A stretch of DNA of 41,759 nucleotides from Actinomycetes bacterium. GTDB taxonomy: Bacteria; Actinomycetota; Actinomycetes; Propionibacteriales; Nocardioidaceae. The DNA lies in NCBI GenBank assembly GCA_030432975.1, contig JAUILS010000004.1, positions 1 to 41,759 on the forward strand, given 5' to 3'. A program made the position numbers and the translations under genes. Below the pieces are notes generated by a model. The model was not told where the DNA came from. It ran no database searches and saw only the letters and a program-made list of their open reading frames with translations. Positions 25,493 through 34,078 of this stretch are shown piece after piece (within the stretch, counting starts at the first letter, position 1; each line of letters starts with the position of its first letter).

Positions 25493-26455
25493 ATGTCTGA
25501 AGTCCTGGTGCTGGTCGACCACGTCGACGGCGCAGTCCGCAAGCCCACGTTCGAGCTGCTCACCATCGCGCGCCGCCTCGGCGAGCCGTCCGCGGTGTTC
25601 ATCGGCGCCGCCGACCAGGCGGCCGCCGCGGCCGAGTCGCTGGGGAAGTACGGCGCGGAGAAGGTCTACGCCGTCGACGACGCGCAGATCCGCGGCTACC
25701 TCGTCGCCCCCAAGGCAGAGGCGCTCCAGCAGGTCGCCGGCCAGGTGAGCCCGGCGGCGATCCTGATCTCCTCCACCGCCGAGGGCAAGGAGGTCGCGGG
25801 CAGGCTCGCGGTCAAGCTCGAGTCCGGCCTGATCACCGACGCCACCGACGTCCAGGCGGGTGAGGGCGGCCCGGTGACCACCCAGTCGGTCTTCGCCGGC
25901 AACTACACCGTGACCGCGAAGGTCACCCAGGGCACGCCGATCATCACGGTCAAGCCCAACTCCGCCACGCCGGAGGAGGTGGCCGGCGCCGCCGCGGTCA
26001 GCGAGGTCGCCGTGACCGTCTCCGACGCCGCCAAGACCGCGCAGATCATCGCCTCCCAGCCCCGCCAGGCCACCGGCCGGCCCGAGCTGACCGAGGCCGC
26101 GATCGTGGTCTCCGGCGGGCGTGGCACCGGCGGCAACTTCGAGCCGGTCGAGCAGCTCGCCGACTCCCTCGGCGCGGCCGTGGGCGCCTCGCGGGCCGCG
26201 GTCGACTCCGGGTGGGTGCCGCACACCTACCAGGTCGGCCAGACCGGCAAGACCGTGTCGCCGCAGCTCTACGTCGCCGCCGGCATCTCCGGCGCGATCC
26301 AGCACCGCGCCGGCATGCAGACCTCCAAGACGATCATCGCGGTCAACAAGGACGAGGAGGCGCCGATCTTCGAGCTCGTCGACTTCGGCGTCGTGGGCGA
26401 CCTGCACGCCGTGCTGCCCGCCCTCACCGAGAAGGTCACCGCCCGCAAGGGCTGA
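25493..26455 (+). CDS. etfA: Electron transfer flavoprotein alpha subunit
   Basis: 320 residues. Carries the FAD of EtfAB. Seen: an N-terminal nucleotide-fold domain ([20 protein letters not shown]) and the C-terminal FAD domain, [65 protein letters not shown] and the ending [14 protein letters not shown], the ETF-alpha signature region. Start ATG has GGGAG upstream. In operon with etfB. Ends 2 bp from the convergent lysyl-oxidase-like gene. Confidence 0.97.
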   Translation: MSEVLVLVDHVDGAVRKPTFELLTIARRLGEPSAVFIGAADQAAAAAESLGKYGAEKVYAVDDAQIRGYLVAPKAEALQQVAGQVSPAAILISSTAEGKEVAGRLAVKLESGLITDATDVQAGEGGPVTTQSVFAGNYTVTAKVTQGTPIITVKPNSATPEEVAGAAAVSEVAVTVSDAAKTAQIIASQPRQATGRPELTEAAIVVSGGRGTGGNFEPVEQLADSLGAAVGASRAAVDSGWVPHTYQVGQTGKTVSPQLYVAAGISGAIQHRAGMQTSKTIIAVNKDEEAPIFELVDFGVVGDLHAVLPALTEKVTARKG

Positions 26456-26457
26456 GG

Positions 26458-27975
26458 TCAGCCGCCGAAGCGCTCTCGCAGGAGGGCCGCCCGGAAGTAG
26501 TAGCCGCCGTACTCGTCGATGACCCCGACCTGGGCCGCTCGCACCCAGCGCTTCTTGCCCTTGCCGCCGATCCGGATCTTGCGCAGGGACTCGTTGTTGG
26601 TGCTGTCGCCCTCGACGAGGTTGCCCTCCGGGTTGGCGGTCACCCGGATGTAGTAGACGCCGTTGGGGAGCGTGCCGAGCCGGAACGCCTGCCCGGTGCG
26701 GTACTGGTAGTAGGTGTCGCCCGAGCCCGACGGCAGCACCTCGCGGATGCTCTGCATCTCCTGGCCGCCGCAGGCCGTCGACAGGTCGGTGTTCCACGGG
26801 TGCCAGTCGGCGCCGGGCACGGTGTAGTCCACCGCGTCGGTGGCCGCGAGGCAGAACGACTGCTTCTTCGACTTCACCGCCAGCGACAGGTCGGCGTTGA
26901 GCAGCTCGTACTTCGCGAAGTCCTCGAAGTGCCAGTGGCGGTGGTTGCCCTCATGCCAGTGCATCTCGCCGACCTGCTGGTAGCCGGTCTCGTTGCCGTC
27001 GGCGTCGAAGAAGTACTGGTAGGCGCCCATGACGTCCTCGCCGGGCCGGCGGAACCCGTCGATCAGCAGCGGGCTGTCGCCGGCGTTCCACACGTTGGCG
27101 CCGAAGCGGATCGCGGTGCGGTCCTTGTTCATGCTGATGCCGAACGCCGGCAGCGAGCGGAGGTCCATCACGGTCTCGGGCACGACGCCGGCCGCCTCGG
27201 CGGTGGGGCGGGTGGCGTGCGGCCGCGCGTCGGCCGGCCGGGGCGCGGTGGCGCGCGGGGCGGTGCGGCAGCCGCGCGGACTGGTGGCCGTGGCCCGGCA
27301 GCCGGTGCCGGACTGCACGACCATCGTGAACGTCGTGCGGGCGTCGTCGAGCGCGATGCCGAGCGACTGGCGGAAGGGCAGCGCGATGACCACGGTCACC
27401 GTGTAGGTGCCGGGCCGCACGCGCAGCGGCCGCTGCCAGTTCTGCAGGGTGGCGCCCCAGTCCTGCTGGATGCCCATCACCCCGCCGAGGGTGTAGGGGT
27501 TGTAGGGGCACCACTCGGGGTACGGCGACCGGAGCGGGCTGTCGGGACCGTTGCGGGTGTTGGCCTCGTTGAGGCAGACGCCCAGCGTGCGACGGGCCGC
27601 CACGCTGCCGTCGGCGCGCCGCACCCGCAGGGAGTAGAACCGCGAGAGCTCGGCGAAGCTGGTCATCGCGCCCTCGGGAAGCGGGCCGGACAGACCGCCG
27701 CTGCGCCACTCGCCGGTGATCGGGTCGTCGTAGGTCGCCCGGTTGGCCCAGACCTCGAACGGCTGGTCGGGCGCGGTGACGCGCACCCCGAGCGGGTCGT
27801 AGATGTAGTTGCCGCTGTAGCTCGTGACGGTGACGGACTCGGGTGCGGTCAGCACCACCGGGGGACCGGCCGGGTCGGCGCCGGCGGCCGGCAGCGTGGA
27901 CGGTGCCGCCACGGCGAGCGTGGCCGGCAGGGCCGCGGCAACGACGCTCGCGGCGAGTGGACGGAGTGGACGCAC
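26458..27975 (-). CDS. Secreted lysyl-oxidase-like protein
   Basis: 505 residues. N-terminal signal peptide (MRPLRPLAASVVAAALPATL...AAGA). Residues ~30-215 form a beta-rich domain; residues ~270-490 match the lysyl oxidase fold. Seen: HWHEGNHRHWHF (about 339-350), the His-rich copper-binding loop; KSKKQSFCL (about 368-376), aligning with the LTQ-forming Lys region of animal LOX (KASFCL); and GDTYYQY, aligning with the LTQ Tyr region (YDTYG). NPEGNLVEGDSTNN matches the conserved late segment. Thus copper and quinone-cofactor residues look complete, suggesting an active amine oxidase outside the cell; the substrate is unknown. GTG start with AGGGGG about 6 nt upstream. Convergent with etfA, divergent from proA. 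Confidence 0.85.
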   Translation of the reverse strand: MRPLRPLAASVVAAALPATLAVAAPSTLPAAGADPAGPPVVLTAPESVTVTSYSGNYIYDPLGVRVTAPDQPFEVWANRATYDDPITGEWRSGGLSGPLPEGAMTSFAELSRFYSLRVRRADGSVAARRTLGVCLNEANTRNGPDSPLRSPYPEWCPYNPYTLGGVMGIQQDWGATLQNWQRPLRVRPGTYTVTVVIALPFRQSLGIALDDARTTFTMVVQSGTGCRATATSPRGCRTAPRATAPRPADARPHATRPTAEAAGVVPETVMDLRSLPAFGISMNKDRTAIRFGANVWNAGDSPLLIDGFRRPGEDVMGAYQYFFDADGNETGYQQVGEMHWHEGNHRHWHFEDFAKYELLNADLSLAVKSKKQSFCLAATDAVDYTVPGADWHPWNTDLSTACGGQEMQSIREVLPSGSGDTYYQYRTGQAFRLGTLPNGVYYIRVTANPEGNLVEGDSTNNESLRKIRIGGKGKKRWVRAAQVGVIDEYGGYYFRAALLRERFGG

Positions 27976-28122
27976 GTTTCCCCCTGAGAAGTGACGGATG
28001 GGTCACTCCGTCAGACGCCGTCCGGGACGGTTCGGTTGCCTCGGCGGAGCAGAGGGATTGTGGCACCTCCGGGGCCGCTCCGGGAGGCGAGACGGGTGGC
28101 CGGTTGCGGACAGCCGGGTGAC

Positions 28123-28128
28123 TACCCT
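28123..28128 (+). promoter_or_regulatory. Leaderless-type -10 (TACCCT) for proA
   Basis: TACCCT followed by 7 nt and the ATG at 28136. The GGGAGG between them is too close (1 nt) to the ATG to be a good SD. Confidence 0.5.
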
Positions 28129-28135
28129 GGGAGGC

Positions 28136-29386
28136 ATGAACGACGACCATCCGGTGCTGGTGGCGGCCGAGCGTGCCCGGGCCGCGAGCTATGGCCTCGC
28201 GGTGGCCACCCGCGAGCAGAAGGACCGCGCCCTGCACGGCATGGCGGCGGCTCTCGAGACCCACCGCGACACGATCCTCGCGGCCAACGCCGACGACGTC
28301 GCGCGGGCTGAGGAGGGCGGCACGCCGGCCAACATCGTCGACCGGCTGCGGCTCACCCCCGAGCGCCTGGCCGGCATGGCCGACGGGCTGCGCGACGTGG
28401 CCGGGCTGCCCGACCCGGTGGGCGAGGTGGTGCGCGGCAGCACGCTTGCCAACGGGCTGGAGCTGCGGCAGGTGCGCGTGCCCTTCGGCGTGGTCGGCAT
28501 GATCTACGAGGCCCGCCCCAACGTCACCGCCGACGCCGCGGGCATCTGCCTGAAGTCCGGCAACGCCGTCCTGCTGCGCGGGTCCTCGAGCGCCCGGTCG
28601 AGCAACGCCGCGATCGTCGAGGCGCTCCGCGAGGCCGTGGTCGCGGCCGGCCTCGAGGCCGACGTCGTCCAGCTGGTGCCGGGCGACTCCCACGAGAGCG
28701 TCAAGGTGCTGATGCGCGCCCGCGGCCTGGTCGACGTCCTCATCCCGCGCGGGGGAGCGGGCCTGATCCGCTCGGTGGTCGAGGAGTCGACGGTGCCCGT
28801 CATCGAGACCGGCGTCGGCAACTGCCACGTCTACGTCGACGCCGGGGCCGACCTCGACAAGGCGCTCGCCATCGTCGTCAACGCCAAGACCCACCGCACC
28901 TCGGTCTGCAACGCCGCCGAGTCCCTGCTGGTCCACGCCGACGTGGCCGAGGAGTTCCTGCCGCGGGTGGTGCCCGCCCTGCAGGAGGCCGGCGTGACCA
29001 TCCACGGCGACGCCGCCTTCACGGCGTACGCCGACGTGGTGGAGGTGACCGAGGAGGACGACGCGACGGAGTACCTCTCGCTCGACATCTCAGCCCGCGT
29101 GGTGCCCTCCCTGGACGCCGCTGTCGACCACATCCGGCTCTGGTCCAGCCAGCACTCCGACGCGATCGTCACCGACGACCTCACCGCCGCTCGCCGCTTC
29201 ACCGCGGCCGTCGACTCCGCCGCCGTGCTGGTCAACGCCTCGACGCGGTTCACCGACGGCGGGGAGTTCGGCTTCGGCGCGGAGATCGGCATCAGCACGC
29301 AGAAGCTCCACGCCCGCGGCCCGATGGGGCTGCCCGAGATGACGTCGACGAAGTACGTCGTCACCGGGGACGGTCACATCCGCTGA
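28136..29386 (+). CDS. proA: Glutamate-5-semialdehyde dehydrogenase (gamma-glutamyl phosphate reductase)
   Basis: 416 residues, second step of proline synthesis: NADPH reduction of gamma-glutamyl phosphate. Seen: [61 protein letters not shown] with catalytic Cys258, and the ending [21 protein letters not shown]. Start ATG at 28136 chosen from the promoter and family N-terminus; the track start at 27998 lies upstream of the promoter. proB is not in the window. In other Actinobacteria proA lies close to nadD, as here. Confidence 0.97.
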   Translation: MNDDHPVLVAAERARAASYGLAVATREQKDRALHGMAAALETHRDTILAANADDVARAEEGGTPANIVDRLRLTPERLAGMADGLRDVAGLPDPVGEVVRGSTLANGLELRQVRVPFGVVGMIYEARPNVTADAAGICLKSGNAVLLRGSSSARSSNAAIVEALREAVVAAGLEADVVQLVPGDSHESVKVLMRARGLVDVLIPRGGAGLIRSVVEESTVPVIETGVGNCHVYVDAGADLDKALAIVVNAKTHRTSVCNAAESLLVHADVAEEFLPRVVPALQEAGVTIHGDAAFTAYADVVEVTEEDDATEYLSLDISARVVPSLDAAVDHIRLWSSQHSDAIVTDDLTAARRFTAAVDSAAVLVNASTRFTDGGEFGFGAEIGISTQKLHARGPMGLPEMTSTKYVVTGDGHIR

Positions 29387-29388
29387 GC

Positions 29389-29439
29389 GGCGCCGACCGG
29401 CCGGGAGCGGGTGGCCCCCGGTGGTCGGTGGTCGGTGCC
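29389..29439. terminator. Possible GC-rich hairpin between convergent genes
   Basis: GGCGCCGACC (29389-29398) can pair with GGTCGGTGCC (29430-29439), ten pairs with one G-U, right after the proA stop and before the convergent 2TM gene stop. No U-tract. Candidate bidirectional terminator. Confidence 0.35.
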
Positions 29440-29452
29440 TGTCGGTGCCCGG

Positions 29453-29755
29453 TCAGTGCAGGTGGGCGAGGCGGTCCATCTCGTGCTGGATGGCCTCCTC
29501 CCCGAACTCGCCGCCGCGGTAGGCGTCGTACCAGTGCGCGACGAGCCCGATGGCCCAGCCTCCGATCGCGAAGATCGGCCAGAAGAACCCGTCGGGGCCG
29601 ATGGTCACCGCCCAGATCACCACGAGAAACGCGTTGACCGCGACGTAGACGAGTGCGTGCACCCGGAAGTCGCGGCGCTTGCTGAGCTGCTTGACGGCGC
29701 GCTCGCGGAGCTCAAGCGGTGGCGGAGCAGGATCGTTCGGTTCGTTGTACGACAT
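29453..29755 (-). CDS. 2TM domain-containing small membrane protein
   Basis: 100 residues. A short Pro-rich N-terminus, then RERAVKQLSKRRDFRVHALVYVAVNAFLVVIWA (first helix), GFFWPIFAIGGWAIGLVAHW (second helix) and an acidic C-terminal stretch (EFGEEAIQHEMDRL). This matches the 2TM domain family, often found alone or fused to histidine kinases; function unknown. ATG at 29755 is chosen because GGAAGGAG is 7-9 nt upstream; the track ORF to 30064 overlaps the next gene's 5' region. A TAGCGT hexamer about 30 nt upstream is a possible -10. Confidence 0.85.
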   Translation of the reverse strand: MSYNEPNDPAPPPLELRERAVKQLSKRRDFRVHALVYVAVNAFLVVIWAVTIGPDGFFWPIFAIGGWAIGLVAHWYDAYRGGEFGEEAIQHEMDRLAHLH

Positions 29756-29953
29756 CTCGCTCTCCTTCCCTCCCTTCCACGCTAGGCCCGTCTCGGCCCC
29801 CCGCTCCTGTGAGAACGCAGACATCGAACCGCCGGCCACTGTGGCCTCCGGCGCATCCTCACGGACGGACGGAAACAACGGCGATCGGCTCGGCACCGGC
29901 ACGCTCGGCGATATCCGGTTGCTGCCCGCCTGGTGCCGCAGCATGCTGCCGGC

Positions 29954-30649
29954 GTGGACAACGCCTCGGACCCGACGCCACCCTGGGCAGCGCCGCTGCT
30001 CGCAGCGGTGGACCGGGCCTTCCTGCGCACCGGAGCGGCGACGCCGGGATGGCCGGACCCGCATCGGGGCGCGGCCCCTCGCCCGGAGGAGTACTCACGG
30101 GTCACAGAGGTGGGGAAGTACCGCATCCTGGATGCGCGCCTCGAGGCATGGGTGGAGGTGTTGGCCGACGCAGACGTCGCCACGACAGCCGACGTTGCCG
30201 CCAGGGCGTGGCCCGGCGCCCGTCGACCGCCCGAGCACTACGCACGAGTGCGTCTCGTGGAGCCGGTCGCCCAGGGCGGACTGAGCCTGCTCGCGGGCAA
30301 CAACCTGGTCGACGGTGAGCCCTTCGGGCTTGACCTCGGGATCGCCTCGGATCGCGAGGGTCTCGTCTTCCTGGCTGGGCTCCCCGGCTGCGGTTGCGAC
30401 GCCTGCGACGACGGCTCTGACGCCCTGCTCGACGAGATGGACGGATGGATGCTCACGGTGGCGCGTGGTGGGGTGGTGCACGCCAGGCGAGGTGACGACT
30501 GGGCCACGCGCATCGGGAGCGGCTCGGAGCGGGCCAACCGCGGCTCCCTTGCCTGGCTCGACGAGGCGATCGCGGCGCCGGACGGCGTACGCCGGTGGAC
30601 GGGCGCCCCGTGGCTGAACGGGACCGCTACGGGGGAGAGGGGCGGGTGA
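29954..30649 (+). CDS. DUF6226-like protein
   Basis: 231 residues, soluble. Seen: EEYSRVTEVGKYRILDARLEAW, then RLVEPVAQGGLSLL, a FLAGLPGCGCDACDDGSD segment with three closely spaced cysteines (CxCxxC), and LDEMDGWMLTVARGGVVHAR. The layout reminds me of the actinobacterial DUF6226 family; no function is known to me. The cysteines could bind a metal. GTG at 29954 has CATGCT exactly 6 nt upstream; GTG at 29933 (track start) is the alternative. Codon choice is less strict than in neighbours. Confidence 0.7.
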   Translation: MDNASDPTPPWAAPLLAAVDRAFLRTGAATPGWPDPHRGAAPRPEEYSRVTEVGKYRILDARLEAWVEVLADADVATTADVAARAWPGARRPPEHYARVRLVEPVAQGGLSLLAGNNLVDGEPFGLDLGIASDREGLVFLAGLPGCGCDACDDGSDALLDEMDGWMLTVARGGVVHARRGDDWATRIGSGSERANRGSLAWLDEAIAAPDGVRRWTGAPWLNGTATGERGG

Positions 30650-30653
30650 CCGG

Positions 30654-30659
30654 TACGCT
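30654..30659 (+). promoter_or_regulatory. Leaderless-type -10 (TACGCT) upstream of small TM gene and nadD
   Basis: TACGCT, 6 nt, then ATG at 30666. No SD. It would drive the small membrane protein, nadD, rsfS and the phosphatase as one unit. Confidence 0.55.
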
Positions 30660-30665
30660 GTCGCC

Positions 30666-30815
30666 ATGTCGAGCACCGTCATCCGTCTCGCCGAGACCGC
30701 GGAGCACAGCAGCAGCTCCCTGAACCCCTACGCCGTGGGCGGCGTGACGCTGGCGATCCTGCTGTTCCTGCTGGTCGCCCTGCTGATGTTCGGCAAGGGA
30801 CGAGACCACAGCTGA
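30666..30815 (+). CDS. Small single-pass membrane protein upstream of nadD (49 aa)
   Basis: Too short for the ORF track. [14 protein letters not shown], then [20 protein letters not shown] as one membrane helix and a short basic tail (FGKGRDHS). Ends 2 bp before the nadD start, so it is the first gene of that operon. Evidence that it is real: a promoter hexamer in leaderless geometry, tight coupling to nadD and a coherent helix with a charged tail. Function unknown. Confidence 0.75.
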   Translation: MSSTVIRLAETAEHSSSSLNPYAVGGVTLAILLFLLVALLMFGKGRDHS

Positions 30816-30817
30816 GC

Positions 30818-31489
30818 GTGTCCGACGCCTCGCTCACGCCGCCTTCCCGCACCGCTCCCGGGCGCCGGGTGGGCGTCATGGGCGGCACGTTCGACCCCAT
30901 CCACCACGGGCACCTGGTGGCGGCGTCGGAGGTGCAGGCGTGGTTCGACCTCGACGAGGTCGTGTTCGTGCCGACGGGCGACCCGTGGCAGAAGTCCGAC
31001 CGGCAGGTCACGACGGCCGAGCACCGCTACCTGATGTCGGTGATCGCGACGGCCTCCAACCCGCGGTTCTGGGTGTCCCGGGTCGACATCGACCGCGACG
31101 GGCCGACGTACACCATCGACACGCTGCGCGACCTGCGCGGGCAGCTGCCCGACGCCGAGCTCTACTTCATCACCGGTGCCGACGCGCTGGCCGACATCTT
31201 CACCTGGCGCGACGCGGAGGAGCTGTTCGAGCTGGCGCGGTTCGTCGGCTGCACCCGCCCGGGCTACACCATGCCACCGGAGACGCTGGCCAAGATCCCC
31301 TCCGACCGGGTGACGCTGGTCGAGGTGCCGGCGCTGGCGATCTCCTCCTCCGACTGCCGCGCGCGGCGGAGGCGGGGCGAGCCGGTGTGGTACCTCGTGC
31401 CCGACGGTGTGGTGCAGTACCTCGCCAAGCACGACCTCTATCCGACCGAGACCCCGACGCCGACCACGGCCAGAAAGCCCGAGGCATGA
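30818..31489 (+). CDS. nadD: Nicotinate-nucleotide adenylyltransferase
   Basis: 223 residues. Adenylates nicotinate mononucleotide to NaAD in NAD synthesis. Seen: [20 protein letters not shown] (nucleotidyltransferase HxGH motif), [26 protein letters not shown], and [26 protein letters not shown], where ISSSDCR takes the place of the ISSTxxR motif. GTG start, 2 nt after the small membrane gene. Its stop overlaps the rsfS ATG (ATGA). Confidence 0.97.
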   Translation: MSDASLTPPSRTAPGRRVGVMGGTFDPIHHGHLVAASEVQAWFDLDEVVFVPTGDPWQKSDRQVTTAEHRYLMSVIATASNPRFWVSRVDIDRDGPTYTIDTLRDLRGQLPDAELYFITGADALADIFTWRDAEELFELARFVGCTRPGYTMPPETLAKIPSDRVTLVEVPALAISSSDCRARRRRGEPVWYLVPDGVVQYLAKHDLYPTETPTPTTARKPEA

Positions 31490-31950
31490 CCGCGACCGAC
31501 CACGCGACCGACCTGGTCCACACCGCCGCCCTGGCGGCCGCCGACAAGCTGGCCCAGCACATCATCGCCTTCGACGTCTCCGACCAGCTGGCGATCACCG
31601 ACGCCTTCCTGCTGGCGTCGGCGCCCAACGACCGACAGGTGCGGGCGATCGTCGACGAGATCGAGAAGAAGCTCCGCGAGCACGACGCGAAGCCCATCCG
31701 CCGCGAGGGGCACCGCGAAGGCCGCTGGGTGCTGCTGGACTACGGCGACCTGGTGGTGCACGTGCAGCACGAGGAGGAGCGCCAGTTCTACGCCCTCGAG
31801 CGGTTGTGGCGAGACTGTCCGGTCATCGCGCTCCCCGACGAGGTGGCGGCTCACGCGGCGGCGGCCGAGGCGACGGATGCGCCGGCCGGGACGTCGCCCG
31901 AGGTGGAGCCAGACGTGGAGCACACCGCGAACCCCGACACCGATGGGTGA
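31486..31950 (+). CDS. rsfS: Ribosome silencing factor RsfS
   Basis: 154 residues. Binds ribosomal protein uL14 and blocks subunit joining under nutrient stress. Seen: [83 protein letters not shown], the family signature. After about residue 115 an Ala/Glu-rich tail follows. 4-nt overlap with nadD and 8-nt overlap with the phosphatase gene show tight coupling. Confidence 0.96.
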   Translation: MTATDHATDLVHTAALAAADKLAQHIIAFDVSDQLAITDAFLLASAPNDRQVRAIVDEIEKKLREHDAKPIRREGHREGRWVLLDYGDLVVHVQHEEERQFYALERLWRDCPVIALPDEVAAHAAAAEATDAPAGTSPEVEPDVEHTANPDTDG

Positions 31951-32626
31951 GCGGCGCACGCTCATCCTGCTCCGGCACGGCCGCACCGCCTGGAACGCCG
32001 TCGGGCGGGCGCAGGGGCACGCCGACGTACCACTGGACGAGCTGGGCCGTGCCCAGGCCGAGGCGGCGGCGCGCGCGCTGGCGGGACGTGGCCCGGTGCG
32101 GCTGTGGTCGTCCGACCTGGCCCGCGCCCGCGAGACCGCGGAGCGGGTGGCGGTGGCCACCGGCCTGACGGTGGAGACCACCGAGGCGTTCCGGGAGTAC
32201 TCCGTCGGCGACCGGACGGGGCTGACCCTGCCGGAGTTCGCCGAGCGCTTCCCGGACGAGTACGCCGCGTGGCAGGCCGGCACGGCGGGAGTGGCGGGGG
32301 CGGAGAGCGACGCCGACGTGCTCGCGCGTTTCGTGCCGGCGCTGCGCGCGGCGCAGGACGCGCTCGGCCCGGGGGAGACCGGCATCGTGGTGACCCACGG
32401 CGCCGCGATGAAGGCGGCGCTCGCCGAGGTGCTGGGGCTGGGCGTCGTCGGCCGCGACGCCCTGGGGGTGCTGGGCAACGCGCACTGGGTCGAGCTGGCC
32501 CACGCCGCCTCCGGTTTCCTGGGCGGCGAGCCGCGTTGGCGGCTGGCGGGCTACAACCTCGCGGCGCCCGGCGCGCCCACCGACGAGCCGGGGGCCGATT
32601 TCGTCTCCGACCAGCCCGCCCGCTAA
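31943..32626 (+). CDS. Histidine phosphatase family protein (GpgP/Gpm2-like)
   Basis: 227 residues. Seen: LILLRHGRTAWNAVGRAQGHADVPLDELG (phosphohistidine RHG motif near residue 11) and GIVVTHGAAMKAAL (second catalytic His), with WSSDLARARETAERVA between. The mycobacterial gene in the same nadD-rsfS position encodes a phosphatase studied as glucosyl-3-phosphoglycerate phosphatase; by synteny that is a candidate role here, but unproven. ATG at 31943 overlaps the rsfS stop by 8 nt. tRNA-Ala follows 46 bp downstream. Confidence 0.9.
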   Translation: MGERRTLILLRHGRTAWNAVGRAQGHADVPLDELGRAQAEAAARALAGRGPVRLWSSDLARARETAERVAVATGLTVETTEAFREYSVGDRTGLTLPEFAERFPDEYAAWQAGTAGVAGAESDADVLARFVPALRAAQDALGPGETGIVVTHGAAMKAALAEVLGLGVVGRDALGVLGNAHWVELAHAASGFLGGEPRWRLAGYNLAAPGAPTDEPGADFVSDQPAR

Positions 32627-32672
32627 GATTCCCGAGTTGCCCAGCCGGTCCCGGCGGGGCAGCCACCCACCC

Positions 32673-32745
32673 GGGGCTGTGGCGCAGCTGGTAGCGCACC
32701 TGCATGGCATGCAGGGGGTCAGGGGTTCGAGTCCCCTCAGCTCCA
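32673..32745 (+). tRNA. tRNA-Ala (anticodon GGC)
   Basis: Folds as a cloverleaf: acceptor GGGGCTG/CAGCTCC (one G-U), D-arm GCGC/GCGC with AGCTGGTA loop, anticodon stem CCTGC/GCAGG with loop ATGGCAT giving anticodon GGC, T-arm AGGGG TTCGAGT CCCCT, discriminator A. The next bases are CCG, so CCA is not encoded. G3-U70 in the acceptor is the classic alanine identity pair. Confidence 0.97.
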
Positions 32746-32751
32746 CCGACA

Positions 32752-32789
32752 CGAGGGTCGGCCGTTCAGGCCGGCCCTCGTCGGTCTTT
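32752..32789 (+). terminator. Terminator after tRNA-Ala
   Basis: CGAGGGTCGGCC pairs with GGCCGGCCCTCG (12 pairs, one T-G) around a 5-nt loop GTTCA, followed by TCGGTCTTTC with a short T run. The loop contains the stop codon of the convergent downstream gene. Confidence 0.8.
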
Positions 32790-33959
32790 CCGGGCCTGCC
32801 ACACCCCCGCGACGACGGCGAGCCCGAGGAGAGCGGCGAGGACCACTTGGCGCCAGTACCACGTCCAGGTCCAGGCCGCGGTGCCCATCACCATCGGCGT
32901 GGGGCCCTCGGCGAGGGCCGCCGCGGTGATGGTGACGCACTGCGACTGCATCCGGTGGTGGACCGCGACCAGATCGGTCAGCCCTCGTGTGGTCAGCTGT
33001 CGCACCCGGACCTGGTAGCCGAACCCGCGGTCACCCCCGCTGAAGACCGGCTGGTCTCCCGCCCAGCCGATGGCGCAGACCCCATCGAGACGCAGCGTCT
33101 CGGACCTCCGCTCGGCACCCGTGACGGGGTCGAACCAGCGCACCACCTCGTCCTCGCCCTGCACTCGCTCGACCAGGAGCAGCTCACCTCCGGGAGACAC
33201 CGTGGCCGTGAGGGCGTCGCCGGTCCAGGGGATGGCGGGGCGGAGCCTGACCGACGCGGCGCGGGGCTCGTCCGGCCCGACGAAGGACAGGGCGACCACA
33301 GGCGCGTCCTCCGGGCCGGAGACCCGGAGGGCGGCGGCCCGGCCGTCGGGCAGGAAGCCGAACGGTCTGCCGGCGAGCGGCAACGGCCGCACCTCGCCTC
33401 GCGCCGGGTCGACCAGGGCGGCGGCCCGGCTGTTCGACGCGTTGCGTCCGAGCGGCACCAGCAGCATGCTGCCGTCGGGCGACCAGGCGACCGGAGCGTT
33501 GACGTGCACCCATTTCCTCGGCACCCCGGCGGCGACGGCGGCCAGGCGCAGGTCGCGCTGGGGCAGCGGCGTCGTCGTGCCCGACACCAGGTCGCGGACG
33601 GCGTACGTCGTGTCCTGCGAACGCCTGCCCTCGGACACGAGCACGAGGCTGGTCCCGTCGTCGGCGAGCAGGGCCGGCCACTCGTCGCCGCCTCGCCACC
33701 AGCGACCCGTCGTGTCGAGGACCTCCCAGGCGCCGACGCCGAAGTTGTTGTCGTCGACGACCATCACCAGCGGGCCGGGGGCGGCCGGCAGCGCGGGGGA
33801 GTCGCGCACGAAGCCGACCCGCTCCGGGAAGCCGCCCTCCGCCGGCCCGGGCAGCCACGTCAGGCGAGGAGCAGCTCCGGGCACGAACGACACCAGCAGG
33901 CCGACGACCGCGAGCGCCCAGGCCGCCCGGAGCAGCCGCCGTCCCCATGCTGGCGTCAT
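32766..33959 (-). CDS. Membrane-anchored beta-propeller-like protein, unknown function
   Basis: 397 residues. N-terminal hydrophobic helix (about 10-30), a large beta-rich extracellular region with propeller-like repeats (VAWSPDGSMLLVPL, GFLPDGRAAALRV, ATVSPGGELLLVERV, WFDPVTGAERRSETL), and a C-terminal helix (VVLAALLGLAVVAGVW) with a basic tail (QARKDRRGPA). So both ends are membrane-embedded with the propeller outside. I do not recognise a named family. ATG at 33959 has TAGGTT 7 nt upstream. Its stop lies in the loop of the tRNA terminator hairpin. Confidence 0.78.
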   Translation of the reverse strand: MTPAWGRRLLRAAWALAVVGLLVSFVPGAAPRLTWLPGPAEGGFPERVGFVRDSPALPAAPGPLVMVVDDNNFGVGAWEVLDTTGRWWRGGDEWPALLADDGTSLVLVSEGRRSQDTTYAVRDLVSGTTTPLPQRDLRLAAVAAGVPRKWVHVNAPVAWSPDGSMLLVPLGRNASNSRAAALVDPARGEVRPLPLAGRPFGFLPDGRAAALRVSGPEDAPVVALSFVGPDEPRAASVRLRPAIPWTGDALTATVSPGGELLLVERVQGEDEVVRWFDPVTGAERRSETLRLDGVCAIGWAGDQPVFSGGDRGFGYQVRVRQLTTRGLTDLVAVHHRMQSQCVTITAAALAEGPTPMVMGTAAWTWTWYWRQVVLAALLGLAVVAGVWQARKDRRGPA

Positions 33960-33966
33960 GGCCGGA

Positions 33967-33972
33967 AACCTA
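33967..33972 (-). promoter_or_regulatory. Leaderless-type -10 (TAGGTT) for propeller-like gene
   Basis: TAGGTT on the minus strand, 7 nt, then the ATG at 33959. No SD. Confidence 0.5.
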
Positions 33973-34078
33973 GCCGTGGGCCGCCGCCGGCGCGCCGGCC
34001 TTCACGAGACCGCTACAGGTCCGTCACCGGACCCGCACGGCCCGCGGGCCAACACCGGGCGGCGACGCGTACGCCGGG

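Noticed and set aside
29719-30318. Overlapping alternative ORFs across the 2TM/DUF6226 region
   Set aside because: Conflict with the two genes supported by SD, promoter and domain evidence.
32993-33187. Small ORFs inside the propeller-like gene
   Set aside because: Frame shadows without their own ribosome-binding sites or promoters.
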